Shown here one piece after another: positions 1 through 9,887 of a stretch of DNA of 64,000 bases. Within the stretch, counting starts at the first letter, position 1. Every line of letters starts with the position of its first letter. Source of the stretch: Phytophthora quininea (Eukaryota; Oomycota; Peronosporomycetes; Peronosporales; Peronosporaceae); NCBI GenBank assembly GCA_011947345.1, contig JAAVTG010000074.1:1-64000 (forward strand), in the 5' to 3' direction. The translations under genes and the position numbers were made by a program. The notes under the pieces are model-generated. The model worked only from the letters and a program-made list of their open reading frames with translations. It was not told the origin of the DNA and did no database searches.

Positions 1-701
1 TGGGTGTCAACAACCAAGTGACCAACTCCAAGGACGCCAACGGCACGTGGCTCAGCATCAACATGTGCTGGGGCATCGGCGTGCTCATCGGCGTCTACTG
101 CTCCGAGGGCATCTCTGGCGCCAACCTCAACACGGCCGTCACGCTGGCCCACTGCGTGTACGGTCGTCTGCCGTGGTGGAAGGCGCCCGGTTACATGATC
201 TCGCAGCTGCTCGGAGCCTTCTGCGGCGCCTTCGTCATCTACGTCATGCAGTACCAGAACCTGAACGTGGTGGACCCGGACCGCGAGACCACGCAGAGCA
301 GCTTCTCGACGTACCCGAGCGACCAGATCTCCAACTACACGGCCTTCTACACCGAGTTCATCGGCACGGCCATGCTGGTGCTGAGCATCTACGCCATCAC
401 GGACCAGCGCAACCGTCCGGCGGGCCCCGTCGGCGCACCGTTCGCGTTTGCGTTGATGATCATGGCGCTGGGCATGGCGTTCGGCATGAACACTGGCTAC
501 GCTGTGAACCCTGCGCGTGACTTGGGCCCTCGGCTGTTCACGTTCTGCGCTGGGTGGGGCTCCAAGGTGTTCACGACGCGCAACTACTACTTCTGGATCC
601 CGCTGGTGGCTCCGCTGTTCGGCGGCGTTGCCGGCGCCGGTCTGTACCGCCTGTGCGTGGAGATCCACCACCCGCAGGAGCCGCTGCCACTGCCTCAGTA
701 A
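1..701 (+). CDS. aquaglyceroporin-like MIP channel, 5' end outside window (copy A)
   Basis: Membrane channel of the MIP (aquaporin/GlpF) family, expected to pass water, glycerol or other small neutral solutes. The first complete codon is at position 3; roughly the first 68 residues seen in the sister copies lie outside the window. The second pore motif is canonical and of glyceroporin type (NPARDLGPR, with Asp after NPAR), while the first half-helix reads SGANLNTAV, so NTA stands where NPA is usual. Several hydrophobic segments alternate with polar loops. The C-terminal tail (PQEPLPLPQ) is unique to this copy although the core is almost identical to the other members of the array. Family call is secure; substrate is inferred only from the motif. 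Confidence 0.93.
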   Translation, partial: GVNNQVTNSKDANGTWLSINMCWGIGVLIGVYCSEGISGANLNTAVTLAHCVYGRLPWWKAPGYMISQLLGAFCGAFVIYVMQYQNLNVVDPDRETTQSSFSTYPSDQISNYTAFYTEFIGTAMLVLSIYAITDQRNRPAGPVGAPFAFALMIMALGMAFGMNTGYAVNPARDLGPRLFTFCAGWGSKVFTTRNYYFWIPLVAPLFGGVAGAGLYRLCVEIHHPQEPLPLPQ

Positions 702-1105
702 GGTCGACGGCACTGCGAGTGAGTCCCGATAGAGTGTGCAATAGCGATCGATGTCAATCCAATAGAGTAAATTATCCGCGACGTTGGTGCTTGGTTCTGT
801 GGGTGTTGTAGACGTTATTCCTTCAGAAAGCGAGGTCGAGTCCCTATGTTGTGGCTGTTCGCTCTGGTGGGCAGTTCCTCAACAGCCTTGAGACGAAGCT
901 GGTGAAGTCGTTCATACTCAGGCGGCGGTGATTCACCGCGAAGAAGACGTCGCAGAACCGCGCTTGGTGGCGGTTCACCTGGAAGATCTGCCACAGGACG
1001 CAGTCAGCCTGAGTCAAATGGAAACCCTCACCATTTAAAGCAACTAAAGACGTTGCTGATCGACTACAAAGAGATTTCTACTGTGCAGCACGGCCGAATT
1101 CAGTT
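702..1105. other. intergenic between copy A and decayed copy B
   Basis: About 400 bp of unique sequence separating two convergent aquaglyceroporin loci. I see no coding signal, repeat or RNA here; it should contain the 3' ends of both transcripts. Confidence 0.4.
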
Positions 1106-2092
1106 TTACGCGTGGTGGATGTCAACTAGAAGTCGATAGAATCCGGCCCCTGCAACCCCACCGAGCAAACCACCCGCGATTGGAACCCAAAAGTAGTAGT
1201 TGTGCGCAGTAAACACTTTCGATCCCCAGCCAGCGCAGAAGGTGAATAACCGAGGACCCAAGTCACGAGCAGGATTCACAGCACTCGTGTCGAAAGCCAT
1301 TCCGATGCCCATGATCATCAGACAGTAGGCGAACGGAGCACCCACGGGACCCACAGAGCAATTTCGCTGGTCCGAAATGGCGAAGATACTTAGCACCAAC
1401 ACGGCGGTGCCCACGAACTCCCGAAAAACGCCGTGTAGTTCGAAATGCCGTCGCTCGGATACGTCGCAAAGCTGCTCTGCGTCGTCATACGGTTCGAATC
1501 AACCGCGTTCAGATTTTGCCACTGCATCACCCAGACGACGATAGCGCCAGCGAATGCCCCCAACAATTGGGAGATCACGTAGCCCGGAGCTTTCCACCAC
1601 GGCAGACGACCGTGCACCGCCAACCTAAATGTCAGTGCAGAGTTCAAGTGAGCTCCGCTAATCCCCAGTGAACAATACGCGCCAAGCATCACTCCGATCC
1701 CCCAGAAAATATTGATGCTCAAAAACGTGCCGTTCTTCTCCCCAGTTGATCACCTGGTTGTTAACGCCCATGCCGAAAACTAGCATCACGAAGGTGCCTA
1801 AAAACTCTGCCAAGCACTCGCGCAAATGCTGTTTTTGCGTCCGCAATCGCAGCAGCCACGACGGGTTGATTACCAACGGGTCTTCAGACGCATTCATATA
1901 TCTGCTCTCGGAAGCGATTCCCAAGTCTTCAAAGTCGTGTTTGGTCTGGCAAACCATGGCGTGCGAGAAACCGTGCAATTGCGAACGGCTAAAGAATTTC
2001 GGAAGTGTATCGGCGCGGGAATGAACTTTTGCGGCACCATCATCATTAAATACCATCAACATTGTTTTTCTTTCGCAAATGAAAGCAAACAA
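1106..2092 (-). pseudogene. decayed aquaglyceroporin (copy B)
   Basis: Reads as an aquaglyceroporin only when three frames are joined. The N-terminal part with LAEFLGTFVMLVFGMGVNNQ lies around 1750-2092, the middle with SGAHLNSALT and LPWWKAPGYVISQLLGAF at about 1420-1722, and the C-terminal part with SAVNPARDLGPRLF at 1106-1414. Frameshifts fall near 1740 and near 1410-1425, and the segment before the second NPA is shortened (FDTSAVNPA against FGMNTGYAVNPA in sisters). The first pore motif is NSA. Unlike the other copies it differs at many codons, so it has escaped the homogenisation of the array. The 5' boundary is uncertain because the upstream 60 codons match no sister N-terminus. Confidence 0.85.
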
Positions 2093-2205
2093 GAAAAGCG
2101 GAGCCGATGGTGTTGCTACCGCACGGTTAAAAGTGAAACTTTTAGAACTAACTCTATTGCATTGTTACAGCATGTTTATCGGGTCAATCTAGACTGACGC
2201 CGTGC

Positions 2206-3096
2206 TCACTGCTGGTTCTGTGGGTGGTGGATCTCCACCAGCACGCGGTACAAACCGGCGCCCGCCACGCCGCCGAACAGCGGAGCCACCAGCGGGATCC
2301 AGAAGTAGTAGTTGCGCGTCGTGAACACCTTGGAGCCCCACCCAGCGCAGAACGTGAACAGCCGAGGACCCAAGTCACGCGCAGGGTTCACAGCGTAGCC
2401 AGTGTTCATGCCGAACGCCATGCCCAGCGCCATGATCATCAACGCAAACGCGAACGGTGCGCCGACGGGGCCCGCCGGACGGTTGCGCTGGTCCGTGATG
2501 GCGTAGATGCTCAGCACCAGCATGGCCGTGCCGATGAACTCGGTGTAGAAGGCCGTGTAGTTGGAGATCTGGTCGCTCGGGTACGTCGAGAAGCTGCTCT
2601 GCGTGGTCTCGCGGTCCGGGTCCACCACGTTCAGGTTCTGGTACTGCATGACGTAGATGACGAAGGCGCCGCAGAAGGCTCCGAGCAGCTGCGAGATCAT
2701 GTAACCGGGCGCCTTCCACCACGGCAGACGACCGTACACGCAGTGGGCCAGCGTGACGGCCGTGTTGAGGTTGGCGCCAGAGATGCCCTCGGAGCAGTAG
2801 ACGCCGATGAGCACGCCGATGCCCCAGCACATGTTGATGCTGAGCCACGTGCCGTTGGCGTCCTTGGAGTTGGTCACTTGGTTGTTGACACCCATGCCGA
2901 AGACGATCATGACGAAGGTGCCGAGGAACTCGGCAAGGCACTCGCGCATGTGCATGCTCTGGGTGGTAAATCGCGAGAGCGAGGCCTTGGTCTGCGTGGC
3001 GACGGCGTCCTTGGGTGTCTGCGGGATGTCGACATAGCCGCTCTCGACCTTGTCTAGGTCGTCGACGGCGGGCGTGGGGGCTTGTGTGGAGGCCAT
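2206..3096 (-). CDS. aquaglyceroporin-like MIP channel, 296 aa (copy C)
   Basis: Complete MIP-family channel predicted for the plasma or an internal membrane. The ATG at 3094-3096 is chosen because sister genes start at the equivalent Met (MAS/MAP) and an oomycete initiator lies 55 bp upstream; an open frame continues 44 codons further up but reads through the promoter. Residues 1-50 form a polar cytosolic tail with KVESGYVDIPQTPK. Pore motifs are NTA at 111-113 and NPARD at 237-241. The C-terminus ends HHPQNQQ. The gene lies in the left arm of a 3.17 kb inverted repeat and is almost identical to copy E, one visible difference being Leu for Ile in FWIPLVAP. Intact; substrate unknown. Confidence 0.93.
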   Translation of the reverse strand: MASTQAPTPAVDDLDKVESGYVDIPQTPKDAVATQTKASLSRFTTQSMHMRECLAEFLGTFVMIVFGMGVNNQVTNSKDANGTWLSINMCWGIGVLIGVYCSEGISGANLNTAVTLAHCVYGRLPWWKAPGYMISQLLGAFCGAFVIYVMQYQNLNVVDPDRETTQSSFSTYPSDQISNYTAFYTEFIGTAMLVLSIYAITDQRNRPAGPVGAPFAFALMIMALGMAFGMNTGYAVNPARDLGPRLFTFCAGWGSKVFTTRNYYFWIPLVAPLFGGVAGAGLYRVLVEIHHPQNQQ

Positions 3097-3150
3097 GTCG
3101 AAGGTTGTGTGTAGTTGTTGCTTGGAGACTGGCGGACTTGGCCAGTGGAA

Positions 3151-3168
3151 GGCGAAAGGCAGAATGAG
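3151..3168 (-). promoter_or_regulatory. oomycete initiator-type core promoter of copy C
   Basis: On the minus strand the site reads CTCATTCTGCCTTTCGCC, close to the oomycete Inr plus flanking region (TCATTYY..ATTTNYY). It lies about 55 bp before the chosen ATG and supports that start. Confidence 0.6.
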
Positions 3169-3246
3169 ACTGGAGGCCACTGCTGCTTGGTCGACGGCGA
3201 GACGCACGCTCGGCCGATTGCTGGTCAAGTCGGTTCGCGCAAAGCA

Positions 3247-5371
3247 CGATTAAACCGCCTGATTATTGTGTGCAACTGGGCGCGATAGCATGTCCGCGGC
3301 GCGTGTCTTTAGAAAGCCCATCCGCATTCCAGTCGACTTGCTCGCCACCGATTTGGTTTTGTTGCCTTTTGCCACGTCTCAATGCGCAGCAGTCGCTGCT
3401 TCCTTCTGTCGACTGCCGGGCGTAGCGATGTCACGTGGCGATACACTCACTTGCTCTCTAAGCAGCTAAGCGGCCGCAGCGAGATGGAGGCACCAAATCT
3501 TGCAGCGCCTCAGTGGAACGGAGGTTTGCACTTTGCAGCAGAACATCTGCCAGTACAATGATTGTCCTCAATATCACAATATCACACGAATGATGGCAAT
3601 ATCAGGCAATACATAGAGTGTACTAGTACTCCGAAGATCATAATTGGGCAAGTTCGGTCACCGCCGCCGAAAATCCGAAAATGGCGATTGACCACGAGTC
3701 GACCCGCGCGCACTGAAAACTTATTGCGGTCGAGTCGTCTCACTTGTCGGCATTGGTCTAAAGCCGGTGTTGGCAAGAATCCTGGTCCGTGTTAATACAG
3801 CAGTGCAGTGCCTGTACAGCATAGTGTAGTCGCATCGGCCGATCGCCGAGTTTTTGTGGCGCGGACCGAGCAAATGGTTCCGTCCCGGTTTGATACGTTG
3901 GTTTAACAAGCAATCGACCTCCCGGCGCAAGCCAGTCAATGTCACTCTGGCCGTTGTGTCGGTCAGCCAGGAGCGCGTGCGTGAGCTCTGATAGGAGCTC
4001 CCCCTCCCTCCTTGCCTCGATGGTCCAGCAAGCCTCTCGCCAGACGAACCGCCAGAACGGAGACCGCGAAGCTTGATGCGGTGATTTTAATCTAGGCCGC
4101 GCTCCTGTCAACTGTACGGCGCTGTCGGGTTAGCCGCGCACGGGCACCACAGCGGAAACAGTGCAATACAAGCTCGGGAATCTATCGACTGGGCTGCTCC
4201 AAACTGGTGGCGCACTTACTGCCGGTCCTGCGGGTGGTGTATCTACCCAGGGCGCGCTACAGACCGCCACACTGCCCAACTGCGGGATCCAGAGTGGCAA
4301 CTAATTTCTGATTGTGTCGGCCCGTCCGTTCCACGAAGGCATACTCAACTCAAGCCTATTTTTTGCTTGGAGGACGTTCGGTTTTTAGGCCCATCCTGCT
4401 TCAGAGTGGCTCGTCTGCATGCGAGCCGACTCGCGCCGCGAGTCTTTGGCCCATGCGGTGCGCCAGCGTTCGGCGATGGATTTCACATCCGCCGCATGTG
4501 ACAGGTCCGCTCTGCCGGAGCGCGCGTCAGGTGGACGGGTGGAGCGCTTTAAGGTGGGTTGGCTCGCTGGAGCAGGTTGGCCGAAGGCAGCAGCAGTCGG
4601 GCTGGGCTCACCTAGTACATTGTGGAGATCGTCCCGAAAGGCGACGATCGCAGACGGACGCACCGAAAGCGCTACGCCCGACTGCAGCTCAAGCTACAGT
4701 TGACAGTTTCTTGCCACACCTGCTCGGTTGCCAACAGCAGGCTCACGTCATACCACTTGTTCCTCAAGTTCGACAACTGCAACAACTTGGCTCTGCATAT
4801 TAATCTCTAGGCCCCGGTCGGATTAAAACAGCGCTGCTCGGTGGGCAACAACCACCGCCGAAATCAATAAACGTTTTGCCAGCTCCGCTTCGCCACGCAA
4901 AACGCCGAGCCGGACAGAGGAAGCGCACAGTGCTCGCTCGACGAAAAGAAGCGAGGCAGATATTCTCGCGCGTTGGCGTCTCGAATCAGCCGCCGTGGCG
5001 CGGTGTTGGGTGGATGCGTGCCTTGGCAGCCGCGCGGCGCCCACGCACCTGGTTCGTGTCTTGCTTCTGCTTTGCTCAATGAACGGCGTCGTCCTCTTGT
5101 CGTGCGTGGGGCCGTCATACCGTCTCGATCGTACAGAGTAGTCCGCACGAGCTCTCCCCGCAGGATTTTCGTCGCGACTCGCGCGTTGTCGTTGAAGACA
5201 ACTCGTCATCCTGTCCGGGAGTCGGTCCCTGGCCATCCTTAGCGTTCGAAAGCAAACCCAGCTATGCGTCTTTGTGTGTCGTCGTCTGGTTCAGACGCGA
5301 TGTCGGGGCAGTACCGATAGTCGATTAGGAGTGTTGGCGCATGCGCATCATTGACACTGAAGCAAGGACAG
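3247..5371. other. upstream region of copy C without a credible gene
   Basis: About 2.1 kb between the promoter of copy C and the inner end of the repeat arm. It holds several overlapping open frames of 60-160 codons on both strands, repeated as mirror images in the other arm, but none resembles a known family. The only recognisable piece is an aquaporin 3'-end relic at 4215-4305. Confidence 0.5.
4215..4305 (-). pseudogene. relic of an aquaglyceroporin 3' end (left arm)
   Basis: On the minus strand this ~90 bp aligns with the 3' end of the intact genes: a 'GGATCC' block matching the codons before the last membrane helix, then a decayed helix and a piece matching the HHP..stop end (compare the '..GGTGGTGGATCT..' stretch near 2224 with '..GGTGGTGTATCT..' near 4232). 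Several indels and a stop are present. It shows that this DNA once lay beside another array member. Confidence 0.6.
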
Positions 5372-5486
5372 ATAGTTTATTGTACGCTGTACACTCTAGG
5401 AAGGTAGTAAATGCCGCGATTGCCATCTATTTGGACACTTGAGGCATCCGCGTAGTGTCTGAAATTTCCCGCAGCCGCGTTGTGGC

Positions 5487-6419
5487 TCAAAGCAGAGGTC
5501 CTCGCGGGTGGTGGATTTCAACAAGGACACGGTACAGCCCGGCACCGGCAACACCGCCCAAAAGATCCGCCACAATCGGGATCCAGAAGTAGTAGTTGCG
5601 CGTCGTGAACACCTTGGAGCCCCACCCAGCGCAGAACGTGAACAGCCGAGGACCCAAGTCACGCGCAGGGTTCACAGCGTAGCCAGTGTTCATGCCGAAC
5701 GCCATGCCCAGCGCCATGATCATCAACGCAAACGCGAACGGTGCACCGACGGGGCCCGCCGGACGGTTGCGCTGGTCCGTGATGGCGTAGATGCTCAGCA
5801 CCAGCATGGCCGTGCCGATGAACTCGGTGTAGAAGGCCGTGTAGTTGGAGATCTGGTCGCTCGGGTACGTCGAGAAGCTGCTCTGCGTGGTCTCGCGGTC
5901 CGGGTCCACCACGTTCAGGTTCTGGTACTGCATGACGTAGATGACGAAGGCGCCGCAGAAGGCTCCGAGCAGCTGCGAGATCATGTAACCGGGCGCCTTC
6001 CACCACGGCAGACGACCGTACACGCAGTGGGCCAGCGTGACGGCCGTGTTGAGGTTGGCGCCAGAGATGCCCTCGGAGCAGTAGACGCCGATGAGCACGC
6101 CGATGCCCCAGCACATGTTGATGCTGAGCCACGTGCCGTTGGCGTCCTTGGAGTTGGTCACTTGGTTGTTGACACCCATGCCGAAGACGATCATGACGAA
6201 GGTGCCGAGGAACTCGGCCAGGCACTCGCGCATGTGCACGCTCTCGACGGTGAAGCGGTGGAGGCTTGTGGGTTTATCTTCGGGCGTTGTGGTCTTGGGG
6301 GTCAGCGGCATACCGGAGTAGCCGCTCTCAACCTTGTCAACGAGGTCGTCGAAGGATTGCAGCTGACTGTAAAGTGACGCGGCAGCTGCGGCGGTTTGGT
6401 GGGAGGGTATCGGAGCCAT
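5487..6419 (-). CDS. aquaglyceroporin-like MIP channel, 310 aa (copy D)
   Basis: Complete MIP channel in the 1.35 kb spacer between the two repeat arms. The ATG at 6417-6419 (MAPIPSH) matches the MAP starts of copies G and H and has an initiator motif about 35 bp upstream; a Met nine codons earlier is possible. The tail carries KVESGYSGMPLTPK, the first pore motif is NTA and the second NPARDLGPR. The C-terminus differs from the neighbours: the last helix reads ADLLGGVAG as in F, G and H, followed by the private ending HHPRGPLL. Core nucleotides match the other copies almost exactly, so it looks like a mosaic of a private 5' end and a shared core. Confidence 0.93.
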   Translation of the reverse strand: MAPIPSHQTAAAAASLYSQLQSFDDLVDKVESGYSGMPLTPKTTTPEDKPTSLHRFTVESVHMRECLAEFLGTFVMIVFGMGVNNQVTNSKDANGTWLSINMCWGIGVLIGVYCSEGISGANLNTAVTLAHCVYGRLPWWKAPGYMISQLLGAFCGAFVIYVMQYQNLNVVDPDRETTQSSFSTYPSDQISNYTAFYTEFIGTAMLVLSIYAITDQRNRPAGPVGAPFAFALMIMALGMAFGMNTGYAVNPARDLGPRLFTFCAGWGSKVFTTRNYYFWIPIVADLLGGVAGAGLYRVLVEIHHPRGPLL

Positions 6420-6452
6420 CGTGTTGGGCTTGTGTCGACTTGGCAAGAACGA

Positions 6453-6470
6453 GGCGAATGTGAGAATGGC
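6453..6470 (-). promoter_or_regulatory. oomycete initiator-type core promoter of copy D
   Basis: Minus strand GCCATTCTCACATTCGCC, a good match to the oomycete Inr with CA(A/T)TTT-like flank, about 35 bp before the ATG of copy D. Confidence 0.55.
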
Positions 6471-6720
6471 AGAGTGGCAGGCCTGCGATTTTTGGTTGGA
6501 TCGTGGTGCTTGTCCAGTACTCGAGCCGTTTCAACAGTACAGCACGTTTCTGCGGCCCTTCAAGATCCGGTTTACAAATTCCAAGATAACGTCAAACACC
6601 GAAATCAGGTGTGGCTGATTTGAAACGCTGACCGAAAAACAGCAGCGAATCTCACGGCGGGTAAGCAGCACCCCTTCTGGACCAGGCTTTACGTCGCTTC
6701 CTCGTATCATAGTACGAAGC

Positions 6721-8846
6721 TGTCTTTGCTTCAGTGTCAATGATGCGCATGCGCCAACACTCCTAATCGACTATCGGTACTGCCCCGACATCGCGTCTGA
6801 ACCAGACGACGACACACAAAGACGCATAGCTGGGTTTGCTTTCGAACGCTAAGGATGGCCAGGGACCGACTCCCGGACAGGATGACGAGTTGTCTTCAAC
6901 GACAACGCGCGAGTCGCGACGAAAATCCTGCGGGGAGAGCTCGTGCGGACTACTCTGTACGATCGAGACGGTATGACGGCCCCACGCACGACAAGAGGAC
7001 GACGCCGTTCATTGAGCAAAGCAGAAGCAAGACACGAACCAGGTGCGTGGGCGCCGCGCGGCTGCCAAGGCACGCATCCACCCAACACCGCGCCACGGCG
7101 GCTGATTCGAGACGCCAACGCGCGAGAATATCTGCCTCGCTTCTTTTCGTCGAGCGAGCACTGTGCGCTTCCTCTGTCCGGCTCGGCGTTTTGCGTGGCG
7201 AAGCGGAGCTGGCAAAACGTTTATTGATTTCGGCGGTGGTTGTTGCCCACCGAGCAGCGCTGTTTTAATCCGACCGGGGCCTAGAGATTAATATGCAGAG
7301 CCAAGTTGTTGCAGTTGTCGAACTTGAGGAACAAGTGGTATGACGTGAGCCTGCTGTTGGCAACCGAGCAGGTGTGGCAAGAAACTGTCAACTGTAGCTT
7401 GAGCTGCAGTCGGGCGTAGCGCTTTCGGTGCGTCCGTCTGCGATCGTCGCCTTTCGGGACGATCTCCACAATGTACTAGGTGAGCCCAGCCCGACTGCTG
7501 CTGCCTTCGGCCAACCTGCTCCAGCGAGCCAACCCACCTTAAAGCGCTCCACCCGTCCACCTGACGCGCGCTCCGGCAGAGCGGACCTGTCACATGCGGC
7601 GGATGTGAAATCCATCGCCGAACGCTGGCGCACCGCATGGGCCAAAGACTCGCGGCGCGAGTCGGCTCGCATGCAGACGAGCCACTCTGAAGCAGGATGG
7701 GCCTAAAAACCGAACGTCCTCCAAGCAAAAAAAATAGGCTTGAGTTGAGTATGCCTTCGTGGAACGGACGGGCCGACACAATCAGAAATTAGTTGCCACT
7801 CTGGATCCCGCAGTTGGGCAGTGTGGCGGTCTGTAGCGCGCCCTGGGTAGATACACCACCCGCAGGACCGGCAGTAAGTGCGCCACCAGTTTGGAGCAGC
7901 CCAGTCGATAGATTCCCGAGCTTGTATTGCACTGTTTCCGCTGTGGTGCCCGTGCGCGGCTAACCCGACAGCGCCGTACAGTTGACAGGAGCGCGGCCTA
8001 GATTAAAATCACCGCATCAAGCTTCGCGGTCTCCGTTCTGGCGGTTCGTCTGGCGAGAGGCTTGCTGGACCATCGAGGCAAGGAGGGGAGGGGAGCTCCT
8101 ATCAGAGCTCACGCACGCGCTCCTGGCTGACCGACACAACGGCCAGAGTGACATTGACTGGCTTGCGCCGGGAGGTCGATTGCTTGTTAAACCAACGTAT
8201 CAAACCGGGACGGAACCATTTGCTCGGTCCGCGCCACAAAAACTCGGCGATCGGCCGATGCGACTACACTATGCTGTACAGGCACTGCACTGCTGTATTA
8301 ACACGGACCAGGATTCTTGCCAACACCGGCTTTAGACCAATGCCGACAAGTGAGACGACTCGACCGCAATAAGTTTTCAGTGCGCGCGGGTCGACTCGTG
8401 GTCAATCGCCATTTTCGGATTTTCGGCGGCGGTGACCGAACTTGCCCAATTATGATCTTCGGAGTACTAGTACACTCTATGTATTGCCTGATATTGCCAT
8501 CATTCGTGTGATATTGTGATATTGAGGACAATCATTGTACTGGCAGATGTTCTGCTGCAAAGTGCAAACCTCCGTTCCACTGAGGCGCTGCAAGATTTGG
8601 TGCCTCCATCTCGCTGCGGCCGCTTAGCTGCTTAGAGAGCAAGTGAGTGTATCGCCACGTGACATCGCTACGCCCGGCAGTCGACAGAAGGAAGCAGCGA
8701 CTGCTGCGCATTGAGACGTGGCAAAAGGCAACAAAACCAAATCGGTGGCGAGCAAGTCGACTGGAATGCGGATGGGCTTTCTAAAGACACGCGCCGCGGA
8801 CATGCTATCGCGCCCAGTTGCACACAATAATCAGGCGGTTTAATCG
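6721..8846. other. upstream region of copy E without a credible gene
   Basis: Mirror image of 3247-5370. The same short open frames reappear in reverse order; none has a recognisable family signature. The aquaporin relic recurs at 7788-7878. Confidence 0.5.
7788..7878 (+). pseudogene. relic of an aquaglyceroporin 3' end (right arm)
   Basis: Mirror copy of the relic at 4215-4305, here on the plus strand, reading from the GGATCC block to the decayed HHP..stop end. Its presence in both arms shows that it predates the inverted duplication. Confidence 0.6.
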
Positions 8847-8924
8847 TGCTTTGCGCGAACCGACTTGACCAGCAATCGGCCGAGCGTGCGTCTCGCCGTC
8901 GACCAAGCAGCAGTGGCCTCCAGT

Positions 8925-8942
8925 CTCATTCTGCCTTTCGCC
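8925..8942 (+). promoter_or_regulatory. oomycete initiator-type core promoter of copy E
   Basis: CTCATTCTGCCTTTCGCC, identical to the site before copy C, 55 bp upstream of the ATG at 8997. Confidence 0.6.
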
Positions 8943-8996
8943 TTCCACTGGCCAAGTCCGCCAGTCTCCAAGCAACAACTACACACAACCTTCGAC

Positions 8997-9887
8997 ATGG
9001 CCTCCACACAAGCCCCCACGCCCGCCGTCGACGACCTAGACAAGGTCGAGAGCGGCTATGTCGACATCCCGCAGACACCCAAGGACGCCGTCGCCACGCA
9101 GACCAAGGCCTCGCTCTCGCGATTTACCACCCAGAGCATGCACATGCGCGAGTGCCTTGCCGAGTTCCTCGGCACCTTCGTCATGATCGTCTTCGGCATG
9201 GGTGTCAACAACCAAGTGACCAACTCCAAGGACGCCAACGGCACGTGGCTCAGCATCAACATGTGCTGGGGCATCGGCGTGCTCATCGGCGTCTACTGCT
9301 CCGAGGGCATCTCTGGCGCCAACCTCAACACGGCCGTCACGCTGGCCCACTGCGTGTACGGTCGTCTGCCGTGGTGGAAGGCGCCCGGTTACATGATCTC
9401 GCAGCTGCTCGGAGCCTTCTGCGGCGCCTTCGTCATCTACGTCATGCAGTACCAGAACCTGAACGTGGTGGACCCGGACCGCGAGACCACGCAGAGCAGC
9501 TTCTCGACGTACCCGAGCGACCAGATCTCCAACTACACGGCCTTCTACACCGAGTTCATCGGCACGGCCATGCTGGTGCTGAGCATCTACGCCATCACGG
9601 ACCAGCGCAACCGTCCGGCGGGCCCCGTCGGTGCACCGTTCGCGTTTGCGTTGATGATCATGGCGCTGGGCATGGCGTTCGGCATGAACACTGGCTACGC
9701 TGTGAACCCTGCGCGTGACTTGGGTCCTCGGCTGTTCACGTTCTGCGCTGGGTGGGGCTCCAAGGTGTTCACGACGCGCAACTACTACTTCTGGATCCCG
9801 ATTGTGGCTCCGCTGTTCGGCGGCGTGGCGGGCGCCGGTTTGTACCGCGTGCTAGTGGAGATCCACCACCCACAGAACCAGCAGTGA
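8997..9887 (+). CDS. aquaglyceroporin-like MIP channel, 296 aa (copy E)
   Basis: Near-perfect twin of copy C in opposite orientation. The start at 8997 (MASTQAP) follows the sister genes and the upstream initiator. It has a polar tail of about 50 residues with KVESGYVDIPQTPK, six predicted membrane helices, NTA at 111-113 and NPARD at 237-241, and the ending HHPQNQQ. Codon choice is strongly GC-ending as in the whole array, which also creates long antisense open frames. Expected role is a solute or water channel; substrate cannot be read from sequence. Confidence 0.93.
   Translation: MASTQAPTPAVDDLDKVESGYVDIPQTPKDAVATQTKASLSRFTTQSMHMRECLAEFLGTFVMIVFGMGVNNQVTNSKDANGTWLSINMCWGIGVLIGVYCSEGISGANLNTAVTLAHCVYGRLPWWKAPGYMISQLLGAFCGAFVIYVMQYQNLNVVDPDRETTQSSFSTYPSDQISNYTAFYTEFIGTAMLVLSIYAITDQRNRPAGPVGAPFAFALMIMALGMAFGMNTGYAVNPARDLGPRLFTFCAGWGSKVFTTRNYYFWIPIVAPLFGGVAGAGLYRVLVEIHHPQNQQ

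Larger units (their letters stand above)
2206..5371. repeat. left arm of 3.17 kb inverted repeat
   Basis: Base by base this arm is the reverse complement of 6720-9887. It covers copy C, its promoter and about 2.2 kb of upstream DNA. The differences I found are few: T6 against A8 near 4355/7735, a shifted G near 4012/8087, a few substitutions in the gene's 3' part and one at the inner edge. Outside 2206 the similarity continues weakly for about 40 bp, so the sharp drop in identity coincides with the stop codon. Confidence 0.93.
6720..9887. repeat. right arm of 3.17 kb inverted repeat
   Basis: Reverse complement of 2206-5371, with the arm two bases longer because of an A8 homopolymer that is T6 on the left. 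It carries copy E on the plus strand, so the two genes point away from each other with copy D between. Confidence 0.93.

Noticed and set aside
2224..3057. Long antisense open frames opposite the channel genes (also at 5508-6377, 12479-13453, 15854-16933 and 18454-19266)
   Set aside because: They are His/Arg/Val/Ala-rich shadows created by GC-ending codons, recur wherever the core occurs, and cross the gene ends without any own start signal or domain.
4312..5242. Open frames of 68-163 codons in the repeat arm, mirrored at 6849-7779
   Set aside because: They overlap one another on both strands, have no recognisable domain, and the largest changes its N-terminus with the T6/A8 run difference between arms.
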